Origin: a virus
Length of the DNA: 36,963 nt
Virus record (IMG/VR): IMGVR_UViG_3300027817_000002
Span: 1-36,963 of that record
Reading direction: 5' to 3' (one strand)
Shown here: piece after piece, positions 30,597 to 36,963 of the stretch
How positions within the stretch are numbered: the first letter of the stretch is position 1
How the letters are laid out: every line of letters starts with the position of its first letter
The notes under the pieces: model-generated
The model's database searches: none
Told to the model about the DNA's origin: nothing
The model's input: only the letters and a program-made list of their open reading frames with translations
Position numbers and translations under genes: made by a program

Positions 30597-32231
30597 ATGG
30601 CAGATATTAAAATTGTAAATTTAAATCCTCTTCTAACTCAAGATTCTACTGATATATATGAAGTGAGTAAAGATGGGACAGGGAGTTTCAAAGAAACTCG
30701 TGCTCAGCAAGCAAGTTATATATCTTCAATTATTTCTCCTACACAAACAACAACTAATTATGTTGCAGGTGCAACAATTACGGCTGCTTCCATTAAAGGT
30801 GGAGTATTAATCTTTACTCCAACTAGCGCTCAAACTTATACACTAGATACAGCAGCAAATATTTACTCTGCTATGGGTAGCCCTGCTGTGAATTCTTTTA
30901 TTAACGTTAAATTAATTAATAAAAGTAATTTTATAGCTACAATTACTAAATCAGATACAAATTTATTGATATCAGGCGTTCCAAATCTTTCCCTTAATGC
31001 TCAGCAAACTTATGATTGGTCATTTCAAGTGACAAGTGTTTCTCCTGTTCAAATAACAATAAATGGTGGGACAAATTCTCAATTTGCGAATATAACAAGT
31101 GGTAATATTTCTGGAGCAACTTTAACTAATGTTACATTATCTAGTCCAAAATTATTAGAAACTACTAGTACAGTAATTGCAGGAGTTGGCGCAGGTGGGT
31201 TAATAACTTCATCCACTAATCAAGATTTGGTTGCAATAGGGGCATCTGCTGGGGCCTTGGTCCCTAATACTCCAACTAATCAATCTAGATCAGTATTTGT
31301 AGGAAATTTTTCAGGATCTCATTATACAACATCTGGAGCATCAAATGATCAGCATGCTGGATTTGGGTATTTTGCATTAGGAAACTTAACAACAGGTAAA
31401 ACTAATACTGGATTAGGAGCAGAAGCATTGCTCTCTTTAACAACAGGAAGCTCTAATACATCTGTTGGAAATAGTGCCAGTGGGAATTTATTAAATGGAA
31501 ATAATAATACAGTATTAGGGACTTTCGCTGCATCTGGAATATCAAATTGCACTTATTCTAATTGCACTTTAATAGGGTATTCATGCTGTGGCTCTATTAA
31601 TTCAGAAGTAAATACAGTTGTAATTGGTGATAATGCAGGAGCGACATTATCTACAGGAAGTGGAAATGTTCTAATAGGCTCAATATCGGATGTCTCCAAT
31701 GCAACTTCTATTAATAGAATAGGAATAGGACAAGGAGTAGTAGTATCCAATGATAATCAAGCTGTAATAGGAAATGGATCGATAGCATCGATTATATCTA
31801 ATAGTTCTTCATGTACTTTAGGATCTCCAACAAATCCTTTCAATCTTCTATATATAGGTGGAATATTTTCTACATTGCCTTCTGTATCTACCGCTCCTTT
31901 TGTTAATGTTTCTGTATTGTCTACTTATGTTGGAAGTGGAGTCATTTCTTCAACTGATATTGCAAATAAAACTATTGTATTGAACCCAACATTGGCAACT
32001 ACTTATACTCTTCCAACGCCGGCATCTATGAATACTTCATTAGGATCTCCTCCTCCCAATACTGCATTAGAAAACGTAACAATAGTTAATTTATCATTAT
32101 TTGCTGCAACTATTGCGGGGGTAACTGGTTTTTCAACTTCAACGGGTTCAAATGTGATAATTGCAGCAGGTGCAACAAGAAATTTCAAAGTAATGAAAAC
32201 AGGAACAGGCCCAACATTTGTTTTGTATTGA
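30597..32231 (+). CDS. Adhesin/fibre subunit B with beta-roll repeats
   Basis: 544 residues. The N-terminal 40 (MADIKIVNLNPLLTQDSTDI, then YEVSKDGTGSFKETRAQQ) match subunit A. Residues about 255-385 hold degenerate 14-16 residue repeats (ALGNLTTGKTNTGLGAEALL; SLTTGSSNTSVGNSASGNLL; LNGNNNTVLGTFAASG), the left-handed beta-roll pattern of YadA-type adhesin heads. The end is again similar to subunit A modules. AAAGGTGTAAA precedes the ATG. It is the last structural gene before lysis. Confidence 0.75.
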   Translation: MADIKIVNLNPLLTQDSTDIYEVSKDGTGSFKETRAQQASYISSIISPTQTTTNYVAGATITAASIKGGVLIFTPTSAQTYTLDTAANIYSAMGSPAVNSFINVKLINKSNFIATITKSDTNLLISGVPNLSLNAQQTYDWSFQVTSVSPVQITINGGTNSQFANITSGNISGATLTNVTLSSPKLLETTSTVIAGVGAGGLITSSTNQDLVAIGASAGALVPNTPTNQSRSVFVGNFSGSHYTTSGASNDQHAGFGYFALGNLTTGKTNTGLGAEALLSLTTGSSNTSVGNSASGNLLNGNNNTVLGTFAASGISNCTYSNCTLIGYSCCGSINSEVNTVVIGDNAGATLSTGSGNVLIGSISDVSNATSINRIGIGQGVVVSNDNQAVIGNGSIASIISNSSSCTLGSPTNPFNLLYIGGIFSTLPSVSTAPFVNVSVLSTYVGSGVISSTDIANKTIVLNPTLATTYTLPTPASMNTSLGSPPPNTALENVTIVNLSLFAATIAGVTGFSTSTGSNVIIAAGATRNFKVMKTGTGPTFVLY

Positions 32232-32247
32232 TAAAAAAGGAATAACA

Positions 32248-32691
32248 ATGATTAATAATGTAATAAGTTTAATAAAAGATGATGAAGGGTTTAAGCCATT
32301 TGCTTATGATGACGCAACAGGAGAAGAAGTAAAAGCTCCTGTTGGAAAGTTAACATTTGCAATAGGATGGAATATTCAAGATAACAATATAACAGAAGAA
32401 TTTGCAGAGATGATTCTTAATTATTTTGTAAAAAATATAACAAATGATCTATGTGTTAAAATAGATTTTTTTACACCTTTAGACCTTGTTCGACAGGCTG
32501 TATTAATTAATATTTGTTTTAATGTAGGATTAAATGGATTGCTTAAATTTAAAAATACATTAGCATTGATAAGATATAAAAAATATGAACAAGCAGGGAT
32601 AGAATTATTAGATTCAGATGCCGCAAGAAAGCTTCCTAAACGTTATAGTAGGTTATCTAAAATGTTAATTACTGGAGAATGGCCACAATGA
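32248..32691 (+). CDS. Endolysin, T4-type lysozyme (GH24)
   Basis: 147 residues from ATG 32248, eight bases after AAAAAAGG; the frame is open upstream into the adhesin gene. Catalytic Glu13 (KDDEGFKPF), Asp22 (AYDDATG) and Thr36 (KLTFAIGWN) match the E-D-T triad of T4 lysozyme, with a few extra residues between Asp and Thr. It cuts the glycan strands of peptidoglycan. No signal peptide, so release needs the holin encoded next (ATGA overlap). Confidence 0.9.
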   Translation: MINNVISLIKDDEGFKPFAYDDATGEEVKAPVGKLTFAIGWNIQDNNITEEFAEMILNYFVKNITNDLCVKIDFFTPLDLVRQAVLINICFNVGLNGLLKFKNTLALIRYKKYEQAGIELLDSDAARKLPKRYSRLSKMLITGEWPQ

Positions 32692-33230
32692 GCTGGGTTG
32701 ATGTCGGTAAAAAAATTATAGAATATGGAGCACCTGTATTAGGGTTTACCATAGGTGGACCTGCAGGAGCAGCATTTGGAGCAGGTGTAGCAAAAATATT
32801 TGGAGCTGATCCAGTTGATCCAGCTGATGTGGTTGCTAAGATTCAAGCAGACCCAGATGCTGCAACTAAACTTAAACAATTTGAATTGCAAAATAAAGTT
32901 GATATGGAAAATTTGCATATAAAGTCCATTGAAGACCAATTGAATTCTAATGTCTCATTAGCTAATGCGGATTTAAATGATGTTCAAGAAGCTAGAGAAA
33001 TGGAAATAGCTAAGGATTCTTGGGTTCCAGAATTTCTTACGGTTAGTATATTTATTGCTATATCATTGTCATTAGTATTGCTTTTTTTCTTTAAAGTTCC
33101 TGATGAGAACAAAACTTTGATTATTGGTATAGTTTTATTATTAGGATGGTTATTTATGGTATGTTGTAGATTTTGGTTAGGTGGAAATATACCAACACTG
33201 CAGGATATTGAAAAACTAAGAGGAAAATAG
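32688..33230 (+). CDS. Holin, three-segment GTA-type
   Basis: 180 residues from ATG 32688, which overlaps the lysozyme stop as ATGA and has GGAG ten bases upstream; ATG 32679 is too near that site. A Gly/Ala-rich hydrophobic N-terminal part (GFTIGGPAGAAFGAGVAKIF), a charged helix at 58-110, then two membrane spans (about 116-135 and 143-160) and a conserved-looking end match the GTA_holin_3TM pattern. It would permeabilise the inner membrane and time lysis. Confidence 0.8.
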   Translation: MSWVDVGKKIIEYGAPVLGFTIGGPAGAAFGAGVAKIFGADPVDPADVVAKIQADPDAATKLKQFELQNKVDMENLHIKSIEDQLNSNVSLANADLNDVQEAREMEIAKDSWVPEFLTVSIFIAISLSLVLLFFFKVPDENKTLIIGIVLLLGWLFMVCCRFWLGGNIPTLQDIEKLRGK

Positions 33231-33233
33231 ATA

Positions 33234-33434
33234 ATGAAAAAATTATATATATTCTATTATATATCATTATGGATACAAACTATTGTTGTTTTATGTTTAA
33301 TTGGTATTTGTATTAGTGATCATAATAGAATAAATAATACATTATATAATATAGAATCATGGATTTCATATTCACAAACAGATCAAGATAACACTGATAA
33401 TATAAATTCATCAGTGCCATCTATTATTATTTAA
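33234..33434 (+). CDS. Small membrane protein of the lysis cassette (spanin candidate)
   Basis: 66 residues with one membrane span at about 8-28 (YYISLWIQTIVVLCLIGICI) and a polar tail of 37 residues. It starts three bases after the holin stop, with AGAGGA ten bases upstream. In this place a Gram-negative phage often has an inner spanin or a second holin. The tail is short for a classic Rz and no lipoprotein partner overlaps it. Confidence 0.7.
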   Translation: MKKLYIFYYISLWIQTIVVLCLIGICISDHNRINNTLYNIESWISYSQTDQDNTDNINSSVPSIII

Positions 33435-33439
33435 TAGTT

Positions 33440-33865
33440 TTAAGAGAATAAATCAGGTAAATCGCTGTCTATAAAATTATTTTTTATAGATGGTGATGAT
33501 ACTACTTTTATATAATCTTCTACTCTATTCCATTTTTTACCATTTTTATCTGGTTGTGTAATTATTGATACTATTACTTCTTTATAAAGACAATCTTTTG
33601 CATATATTTCTCCAGAATCATATTTTTCTTCCATTCCTGAAGAATAAAAGAAATGCTTTAATTTAACTGGAAACGATTCTAATAACCAGTCACTCATTAT
33701 TCTTGTTTTTCCATTTGAATCATAAACTTTTAATTTTAATGAAATCATTCCATTTCCATTTTTATCTTTCCCATCAGATGCTTCAAATATATCAGCCTTA
33801 TATTCTCCATCTGTTATTAAATTCAATTCTTCTAATTCTTTATCTGATCTTGGAGTAAATTTCAC
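33440..33865 (-). CDS. DUF669-type single-strand DNA-binding-like protein
   Basis: 141 residues. Start MKFTPRSDKELEELNLITDG, then EYKADIFEASDGKDKNGNGM, LKLKVYDSNGKTRIMSDWLL and the acidic tail SDLPDLFS fit the DUF669 group, which has an OB-like fold and travels with Sak4-type ATPases in phage recombination modules. The acidic tip resembles that of SSB proteins. The start is GTG at 865-863 of this kilobase (33865-33863) with AAAAGGA eight bases before. It faces the lysis genes convergently with five bases between. Confidence 0.8.
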   Translation of the reverse strand: MKFTPRSDKELEELNLITDGEYKADIFEASDGKDKNGNGMISLKLKVYDSNGKTRIMSDWLLESFPVKLKHFFYSSGMEEKYDSGEIYAKDCLYKEVIVSIITQPDKNGKKWNRVEDYIKVVSSPSIKNNFIDSDLPDLFS

Positions 33866-33883
33866 TATAATTTCCTTTTTAAG

Positions 33884-34021
33884 TTATAAATAATATATTT
33901 GTACTTTGTTATCATCTGTTACAAAAACTAATGCTCCACTTGTTGTTTTTTCTTCATAATTATTATTATCTTTTGTGCAACCACTAAATAATAGAATTAA
34001 AGAAAGAATATAATATTTCAT
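33884..34021 (-). CDS. Very small lipoprotein in the early operon
   Basis: A 45-residue frame. MKYYILSLILLFSGCTKDNN is a short signal peptide with lipobox FSGC; cleavage before Cys15 would leave a 31-residue lipid-anchored peptide. AGGA stands eight bases before the ATG, which overlaps the ATPase stop as ATGA, so translation is well supported. Phage lipoproteins of this size (for example Cor and Llp types) block receptors against superinfection. Here it is not with the lysis genes, so an outer spanin is less likely. Confidence 0.75.
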   Translation of the reverse strand: MKYYILSLILLFSGCTKDNNNYEEKTTSGALVFVTDDNKVQIYYL

Positions 34022-34686
34022 AAAGAAATATCCTCATTTTCATATTCTTCTATTCTTTTTGAAATAGCTAATAGATCATTATCTATTAATCTTGGGAAAC
34101 ATCCCATTGAACTTTTAGCCATATGAATTCCATCATTATTAGTTAGGAATTTATAATTTCCTTCAGATACTATTGTATGAAATACATAGGAAAATTTACC
34201 TTCCAAATTTATATATTGATCTATCATATTACCTACAGTCTTAGGCTTAGTCTTTCCTTGTTTATCTGTTTCTATGTGCATCATGGAAAAACAGAATAAA
34301 TTATCTCTTAATTGATTAACAAGTTCAGTTGCTGTATTGAATTCTGAAGCTATCTCACTAAATCTATCATACCCTTTTATAAGAGCCCTTCTCATGAAGC
34401 CATTCATAGCTACATACCCTAAATCATCCAATATAAGATATTTTATTTCGGGACGTTTTGTATTTACTAAGTTTATTATACGTTTTATTTGAGAAGCATC
34501 ATCTGTGCAATAAAAATTTCCTTCATTTCCATCAGAGCTTAATTTTATATATGATTTTGCAGAACCTCTAAATGGTAATGGCTTTCCTATCACATTTAAT
34601 ATAAATGTTTCTTTTGGAGGCAAGGTTCTAATTGAAGTAGATTTTCCAGTTCCACTATCTCCAAGTATTAATATAGAGTTATTCAT
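34018..34686 (-). CDS. AAA/RecA-like ATPase (Sak4-type recombinase)
   Basis: 222 residues. Walker A GDSGTGKST (9-17) and Walker B YLILDDLGY (Asp87, Asp88) are clear; LRDNLFCFSMMHIETDKQGK holds the sensor-like end of a RecA-type core. Such phage ATPases (AAA_24/Sak4) act in single-strand annealing or strand exchange together with a DUF669-type SSB, encoded two genes downstream here. AAGGA is nine bases before the ATG. With the exonuclease and VRR nuclease it makes a plausible recombination set. Confidence 0.85.
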   Translation of the reverse strand: MNNSILILGDSGTGKSTSIRTLPPKETFILNVIGKPLPFRGSAKSYIKLSSDGNEGNFYCTDDASQIKRIINLVNTKRPEIKYLILDDLGYVAMNGFMRRALIKGYDRFSEIASEFNTATELVNQLRDNLFCFSMMHIETDKQGKTKPKTVGNMIDQYINLEGKFSYVFHTIVSEGNYKFLTNNDGIHMAKSSMGCFPRLIDNDLLAISKRIEEYENEDISL

Positions 34687-34697
34687 TGTTACTTTCC

Positions 34698-34793
34698 TTA
34701 GTTAGTCATTATTATTAAACACAAATACATTAAAAATACGAATACTGCAGACCATATTACATTAATAAAATTGTCACTTGTAAATATTTTCAC
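34698..34793 (-). CDS. Micro membrane protein with GTG start
   Basis: A 31-codon frame, MKIFTSDNFINVIWSAVFVF then LMYLCLIIMTN: one membrane span at about 10-28. The GTG start has AAAAGGA eight bases upstream. It ends just before the ATPase ribosome site. Micro-proteins like this can alter membrane or host transporter activity; nothing specific is shown. Confidence 0.6.
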   Translation of the reverse strand: MKIFTSDNFINVIWSAVFVFLMYLCLIIMTN

Positions 34794-34848
34794 TAATTAA
34801 TTCCTTTTAATTATTTAATAATAGTTCCTTTTATTATATTTTAATAAT

Positions 34849-35046
34849 TTATGGCAATATTCCACATATTATTAATATGTCTTTAACATGATTTTCTAAT
34901 CTAGGAGGGGTTTTATGTAGAATAAGATTTACACAAGAATTAAAAAATATTTCATTATCTCTATTTTTTTCTATATAATTTCCAATTTCAGGATAACCGA
35001 TTTCTTTTAGTATTTGTCCTACTGCTAAATATGCATCATTTGCCAT
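34849..35046 (-). CDS. Small hypothetical protein, first gene of the recombination operon
   Basis: 65 residues, helical, beginning MANDAYLAVGQILKEIGYPE, with a Cys near residue 38 and another near 61. No family recognised. GGAG is about nine bases before the ATG, and the promoter at 35110-35082 lies just upstream. It faces away from the HTH gene at 35130. Confidence 0.7.
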   Translation of the reverse strand: MANDAYLAVGQILKEIGYPEIGNYIEKNRDNEIFFNSCVNLILHKTPPRLENHVKDILIICGILP

Positions 35047-35081
35047 CTCTTGTTACTCCGTGTTGTTATTTAACAGTAAAT

Positions 35082-35110
35082 ATGATAATCTATCTGAAAT
35101 CGCATGGCAA
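35082..35110 (-). promoter_or_regulatory. Leftward promoter of the recombination operon
   Basis: Read leftward: TTGCCA (35110-35105), 17 bases, TATCAT (35087-35082). It lies in the 83-base gap between the divergent HTH gene and the gene at 35046, a natural place for control by that HTH protein. Confidence 0.6.
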
Positions 35111-35129
35111 CAATTATTTGGAGTTTTTA

Positions 35130-35324
35130 ATGAAAAAAGTTGGTTCAATAAAAGAATTTAGAAAAGAATTTAATATTTCTCAGTCAGAATTATCCAAAAA
35201 AACTGGCGTTTCTCAATCTCTTATATCTAATTGGGAATCAGGTAATTGGAGTTTTAGCTTAAAGAATTTCATAAAAATAAGAAAATTTATTAATTTAAAT
35301 GGTTACGACATAGATTTTATATAA
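35130..35324 (+). CDS. Cro/CI-type HTH repressor
   Basis: 64 residues from ATG 35130, six bases after TTGGAG; upstream in-frame codons are not needed. FNISQSELSKKTGVSQSLIS is a textbook HTH_3 motif (helices about 15-22 and 26-34), followed by NWESGNWSF. There is no protease or dimerisation domain, so it is Cro-like. Alone on the plus strand between two leftward operons, it probably represses the divergent promoter at 35110-35082. Confidence 0.88.
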   Translation: MKKVGSIKEFRKEFNISQSELSKKTGVSQSLISNWESGNWSFSLKNFIKIRKFINLNGYDIDFI

Positions 35325-35348
35325 AAAAATGCGCCTTAAAGAAGGCGC
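35323..35348 (-). terminator. Intrinsic leftward terminator
   Basis: GCGCCTT (35331-35337) and AAGGCGC (35342-35348) form a 7-bp GC-rich stem with a 4-base loop. Read leftward, it is followed by A then seven T. It ends the leftward tRNA/Lys-rich block just inside the stop codon of the facing HTH gene. The hairpin is also read rightward after that gene but lacks a T tract there. Confidence 0.85.
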
Positions 35349-35375
35349 TAAAGCTATCACGGACTAACTTATAAC

Positions 35376-35424
35376 AAGGAGGTTTTACGACGAAATGGAA
35401 TTTCAACTACATTATATTATTTGA
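35376..35424 (+). other. Perfect Shine-Dalgarno with a nine-codon frame
   Basis: AAGGAGGT (35376-35383), a full anti-SD match, stands 11 bases before an ATG that opens MEFQLHYII and a stop at 35424. It lies rightward, beyond the HTH gene and the hairpin, inside the 3' part of the leftward transcript. It may be a micro-peptide or chance. Confidence 0.25.
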
Positions 35425-35579
35425 ATATTAATACTGTCAATATAATGTTTAAGATCTTTTAATTTATATTTTTTCTTTCCATATTTAAATGTTTCTTGAC
35501 CATATAAATAAGCACTTTTAACTATATCCTGTCCATATTTGCTGGAAAGGAATTTTTTAATTATATGATCAAGTTGCAT
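35412..35579 (-). CDS. Small basic hypothetical protein
   Basis: A 55-residue frame, MQLDHIIKKFLSSKYGQDIV at its start, then Lys/Tyr-rich (YGQETFKYGKKKYKLKDLKH). It follows the preceding stop by five bases. Ribosome site weak (AAGAAG). It is the last gene before the terminator at 35348. No family recognised. Confidence 0.6.
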   Translation of the reverse strand: MQLDHIIKKFLSSKYGQDIVKSAYLYGQETFKYGKKKYKLKDLKHYIDSINIQII

Positions 35580-35584
35580 AAATA

Positions 35585-35800
35585 TTACTTCTTATTTTCT
35601 TTCTTCATAGTTTTCTTTGGTTCGGATTTTGATTTTACAAGCTTAGATTTATCCTTAGCTTTTACCATTTCCTTGCCTTCTTTCTTTTCAATTTTACTAA
35701 CAGTTTCCATATGCTTAATAGCTTCTTTATGCAAAATATTAGCTTTTTCAATATGCATAGATGCTTTTTTCATAGCGGATCGTGCTTTTTTATGTGACAT
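35585..35800 (-). CDS. Lys-rich helical protein
   Basis: 71 residues from ATG 35800, nine bases after AAAAGGA; codons further upstream overlap the previous gene's end and lack a ribosome site. MSHKKARSAMKKASMHIEKA and onward is a long basic helix with His/Met, then a tail of Lys/Ser/Pro (VKSKSEPKKTMKKENKK). Nearly one third is Lys, so nucleic acid binding is likely. One of three such proteins in a row. Confidence 0.7.
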   Translation of the reverse strand: MSHKKARSAMKKASMHIEKANILHKEAIKHMETVSKIEKKEGKEMVKAKDKSKLVKSKSEPKKTMKKENKK

Positions 35801-35804
35801 GTAC

Positions 35805-35978
35805 TTATTTTCCTTTTGGATTAGGGAAGAATTCTCTTCCATTTTTTTGCTTAGGCTCTAGTGACTTGCATGCTAGCAATTTACTGTGATCCTTCATAGT
35901 ATTCATTCCGCCATCTTTTTCTTTCATCATTGGATTGGCTTTTGAACCTTTCTTCATAGTTGGTTTTTCAACGAACAT
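35805..35978 (-). CDS. Lys/Met-rich small protein
   Basis: 57 residues from ATG 35978 behind AAAAGGA (eight bases). MFVEKPTMKKGSKANPMMKE, then KDGGMNTMKDHSKLLACKSL and a basic end (REFFPNPKGK). Probably disordered and nucleic acid-binding. No family recognised. Four bases separate its stop from the start of the next gene. Confidence 0.65.
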   Translation of the reverse strand: MFVEKPTMKKGSKANPMMKEKDGGMNTMKDHSKLLACKSLEPKQKNGREFFPNPKGK

Positions 35979-36030
35979 AATTAAATTCCTTTTAATAAAT
36001 TGATATTGCAATGACTGTATAAAGTATAGC

Positions 36031-36201
36031 TTATTTCTTTTTCTTTTTCATAGTTTTTTTATTAGCTGATTTCTTCCCTTTCGCTTCGCTATAAGCAATA
36101 GCAATAGCTTGCTTCTTGGGTTTTCCAGCATATATTTCACGCTTAACATTTTCACTAAAACCCTTTTTAGTTTTAGCCTTAGCGCCTTTAACTAATGGCA
36201 T
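36031..36201 (-). CDS. DUF6496-type small basic protein
   Basis: 56 residues from ATG 36201 (AAAAGGA eight bases upstream). A longer frame would run through the tRNA and is rejected. The core KKGFSENVKREIYAGKPKKQ AIAIAYSEA is the DUF6496 signature, known from phages and bacteria with unknown function; the tail is almost pure Lys. It directly follows tRNA-Asn and starts the Lys-rich trio. Confidence 0.8.
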   Translation of the reverse strand: MPLVKGAKAKTKKGFSENVKREIYAGKPKKQAIAIAYSEAKGKKSANKKTMKKKKK

Positions 36202-36222
36202 ATAAATTCCTTTTATAAAAAA

Positions 36223-36295
36223 CTGGGATAGAAGGACTCGAACCTTCGACATAGCGATTAACAGTCGCTCTCTCTACCAACTGAGATATATCCCA
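36223..36295 (-). tRNA. tRNA-Asn (anticodon GTT)
   Basis: 73 bases with a complete cloverleaf: acceptor TGGGATA/TATCCCA, D stem TCTC/GAGA with loop AGTTGGTA, anticodon stem AGCGA/TCGCT with loop CTGTTAA (anticodon GTT), 5-base variable loop, T stem GAAGG/CCTTC with loop TTCGAGT, and discriminator G. CCA is not encoded. It reads AAC and AAU, which are very frequent in this AT-rich genome. It lies seven bases after the virion gene stop and 21 bases ahead of the DUF6496 gene, inside the leftward operon. Confidence 0.95.
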
Positions 36296-36302
36296 ACAAT
36301 CA

Positions 36303-36963
36303 TTAATTAATAGTTTTACTAAAATGTAAGTTTAATCCAACTTGAGCATAAGCACTTGTTGCTGCGGCAACTAATGATATCTCAAATACATATTTAGCTG
36401 CTGACACATTCAAGAAAGCAGGGGTAGTAACAGCTAAATTAGTTAGATAAGAGAAAGTTTGTACTGCAGTAGATAATGATCCTGTTAAAGGAATATTAGT
36501 AATAACATTAGCAGCGTTATTAGTATAAGAAACACTATATAACGCTCCTGTGTGTGTTGTCACTGCTAATACACCAATATCATAGATAACATCAATACTT
36601 TGTAATCTAAAGCCTTTGTTAGCCGCAGCTCTTAATTGAGGAGTAATATCGAATCCAGTAACGGATGAATCAGCAGCCGGAGTTTTAGCATTAATGTAAT
36701 CGCCTGCTCCATTTCTTTGAATAGACCAAGCACCCGCTGTATGAGCAAGAATACTTTCTAATCCAACGAATTGTTGATAATCACTAACGATATTTGCAGT
36801 ACCCGTTATTTGTCCTGTTGTTCCATTAAATACTGCTATGTCACCGCTGTTTACAGGTAATAAAACATTTCCAGTATTAACATATAAAGATAGAGTTATA
36901 ATTCCATTATTAAATGTTGGCAAAAGTTCAGCAAAAGTACCGGTTCCTGTTGATGGTGAATAT
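36303..36963 (-). CDS. Virion-type protein, C-terminal part of the junction-spanning gene
   Basis: This part continues the frame that starts at 278 and crosses the circle junction; together 279 residues. Segments such as NGIITLSLYVNTGNVLLPVN, GAWSIQRNGAGDYINAKTPA and the terminal SAYAQVGLNLHFSKTIN are beta-prone and Ala/Thr/Asn-rich. No signal peptide. An internal ATG at 36923 would give only 206 residues and is not preceded by a good ribosome site, so the long form is preferred. Probably a decoration or spike protein; family not recognised. Confidence 0.85.
   Translation of the reverse strand, partial: YSPSTGTGTFAELLPTFNNGIITLSLYVNTGNVLLPVNSGDIAVFNGTTGQITGTANIVSDYQQFVGLESILAHTAGAWSIQRNGAGDYINAKTPAADSSVTGFDITPQLRAAANKGFRLQSIDVIYDIGVLAVTTHTGALYSVSYTNNAANVITNIPLTGSLSTAVQTFSYLTNLAVTTPAFLNVSAAKYVFEISLVAAATSAYAQVGLNLHFSKTIN
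36865..36963. repeat. Direct terminal repeat, right copy (circular closure)
   Basis: Identical to bases 1-99. See the left copy. Confidence 0.95.

Noticed and set aside
32218-32247. Longer N-terminus for the lysozyme
   Set aside because: The upstream codons lie in the adhesin gene and the ribosome site AAAAAAGG fits ATG 32248.
35031-35129. Longer N-terminus for the HTH repressor
   Set aside because: It runs through the divergent promoter region; TTGGAG fits ATG 35130 and the HTH domain starts there.
36202-36252. Longer N-terminus for the DUF6496 protein
   Set aside because: It would be read from inside tRNA-Asn; the DUF6496 family start and an AAAAGGA ribosome site support ATG 36201.
36223-36295. 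tRNA-Asn as phage attachment site
   Set aside because: No integrase gene is present and the tRNA is complete with no flanking direct repeat; an expressed tRNA inside an operon is simpler.

Overview
The window is an essentially complete, AT-rich (about one third G+C by eye) genome of a tailed phage with a P22/Sf6-like (podovirus) virion. Its first 99 bases are repeated exactly at its end (1-99 = 36865-36963), so it closes into a circle of 36,864 bp. One virion gene (279 codons on the minus strand) spans the cut. Shine-Dalgarno sequences are of the AAGGAG type and two perfect DnaA boxes are present. The holin and the P22-like parts suggest an AT-rich Gram-negative host, perhaps a gammaproteobacterium; no gene names the host. 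I see no integrase, DNA polymerase, helicase or primase, so replication must lean on the host.

Layout. (a) From a divergent control region at 1332-1573, rightward genes encode a replication initiator with an iteron/DnaA-box origin buried inside its coding sequence, a small protein and a VRR-NUC nuclease (1574-3193). Leftward genes encode a coiled-coil protein, a DEDDh exonuclease, the junction-spanning virion protein, tRNA-Asn(GTT) and four small genes, three of them Lys-rich, ending at a terminator near 35330. (b) A leftward block of five small genes (4548-3363, one frameshifted, one HTH) starts at a consensus promoter whose spacer is a 17-bp perfect operator palindrome. (c) A rightward run of small accessory genes (4711-11340) carries the small terminase at 5274, mostly with stop/start overlaps. 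It includes a DUF551-type gene, degraded paralogues, genes with probable AUA/AUU starts and a GC-richer patch that can fold like a tRNA. (d) The late region follows: large terminase, P22-type portal, a sigma region-4/Xre fusion, a ParS/MbcA-like small protein, scaffold, P22-type coat, gp4- and gp10-like head-tail proteins, three ejection-type proteins, collar fibre, adhesins and lysis genes (lysozyme, holin, small membrane protein; 11343-33434). (e) A leftward block (35046-33440) encodes a small protein, a micro membrane protein, a Sak4-like ATPase, a tiny lipoprotein and a DUF669/SSB-like protein. A divergent Cro/CI-type HTH gene lies at 35130.

How it fits together. Early functions sit in (a), (b) and (e): origin firing by the initiator with host DnaA, recombination-type DNA processing (ATPase, SSB-like protein, exonuclease, VRR nuclease) and repressor control. 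The sigma region-4 protein lies just after the portal and is a candidate late-transcription regulator. Packaging is probably headful, as in P22/Sf6, which agrees with a circularly closing assembly. The adhesin cluster (28893-32231), with two genes sharing an N-terminal attachment segment around a lectin-like gene, probably sets host range.

Most accessory genes are unrecognised. Product calls rest on motifs and gene order read by eye, without database searches.
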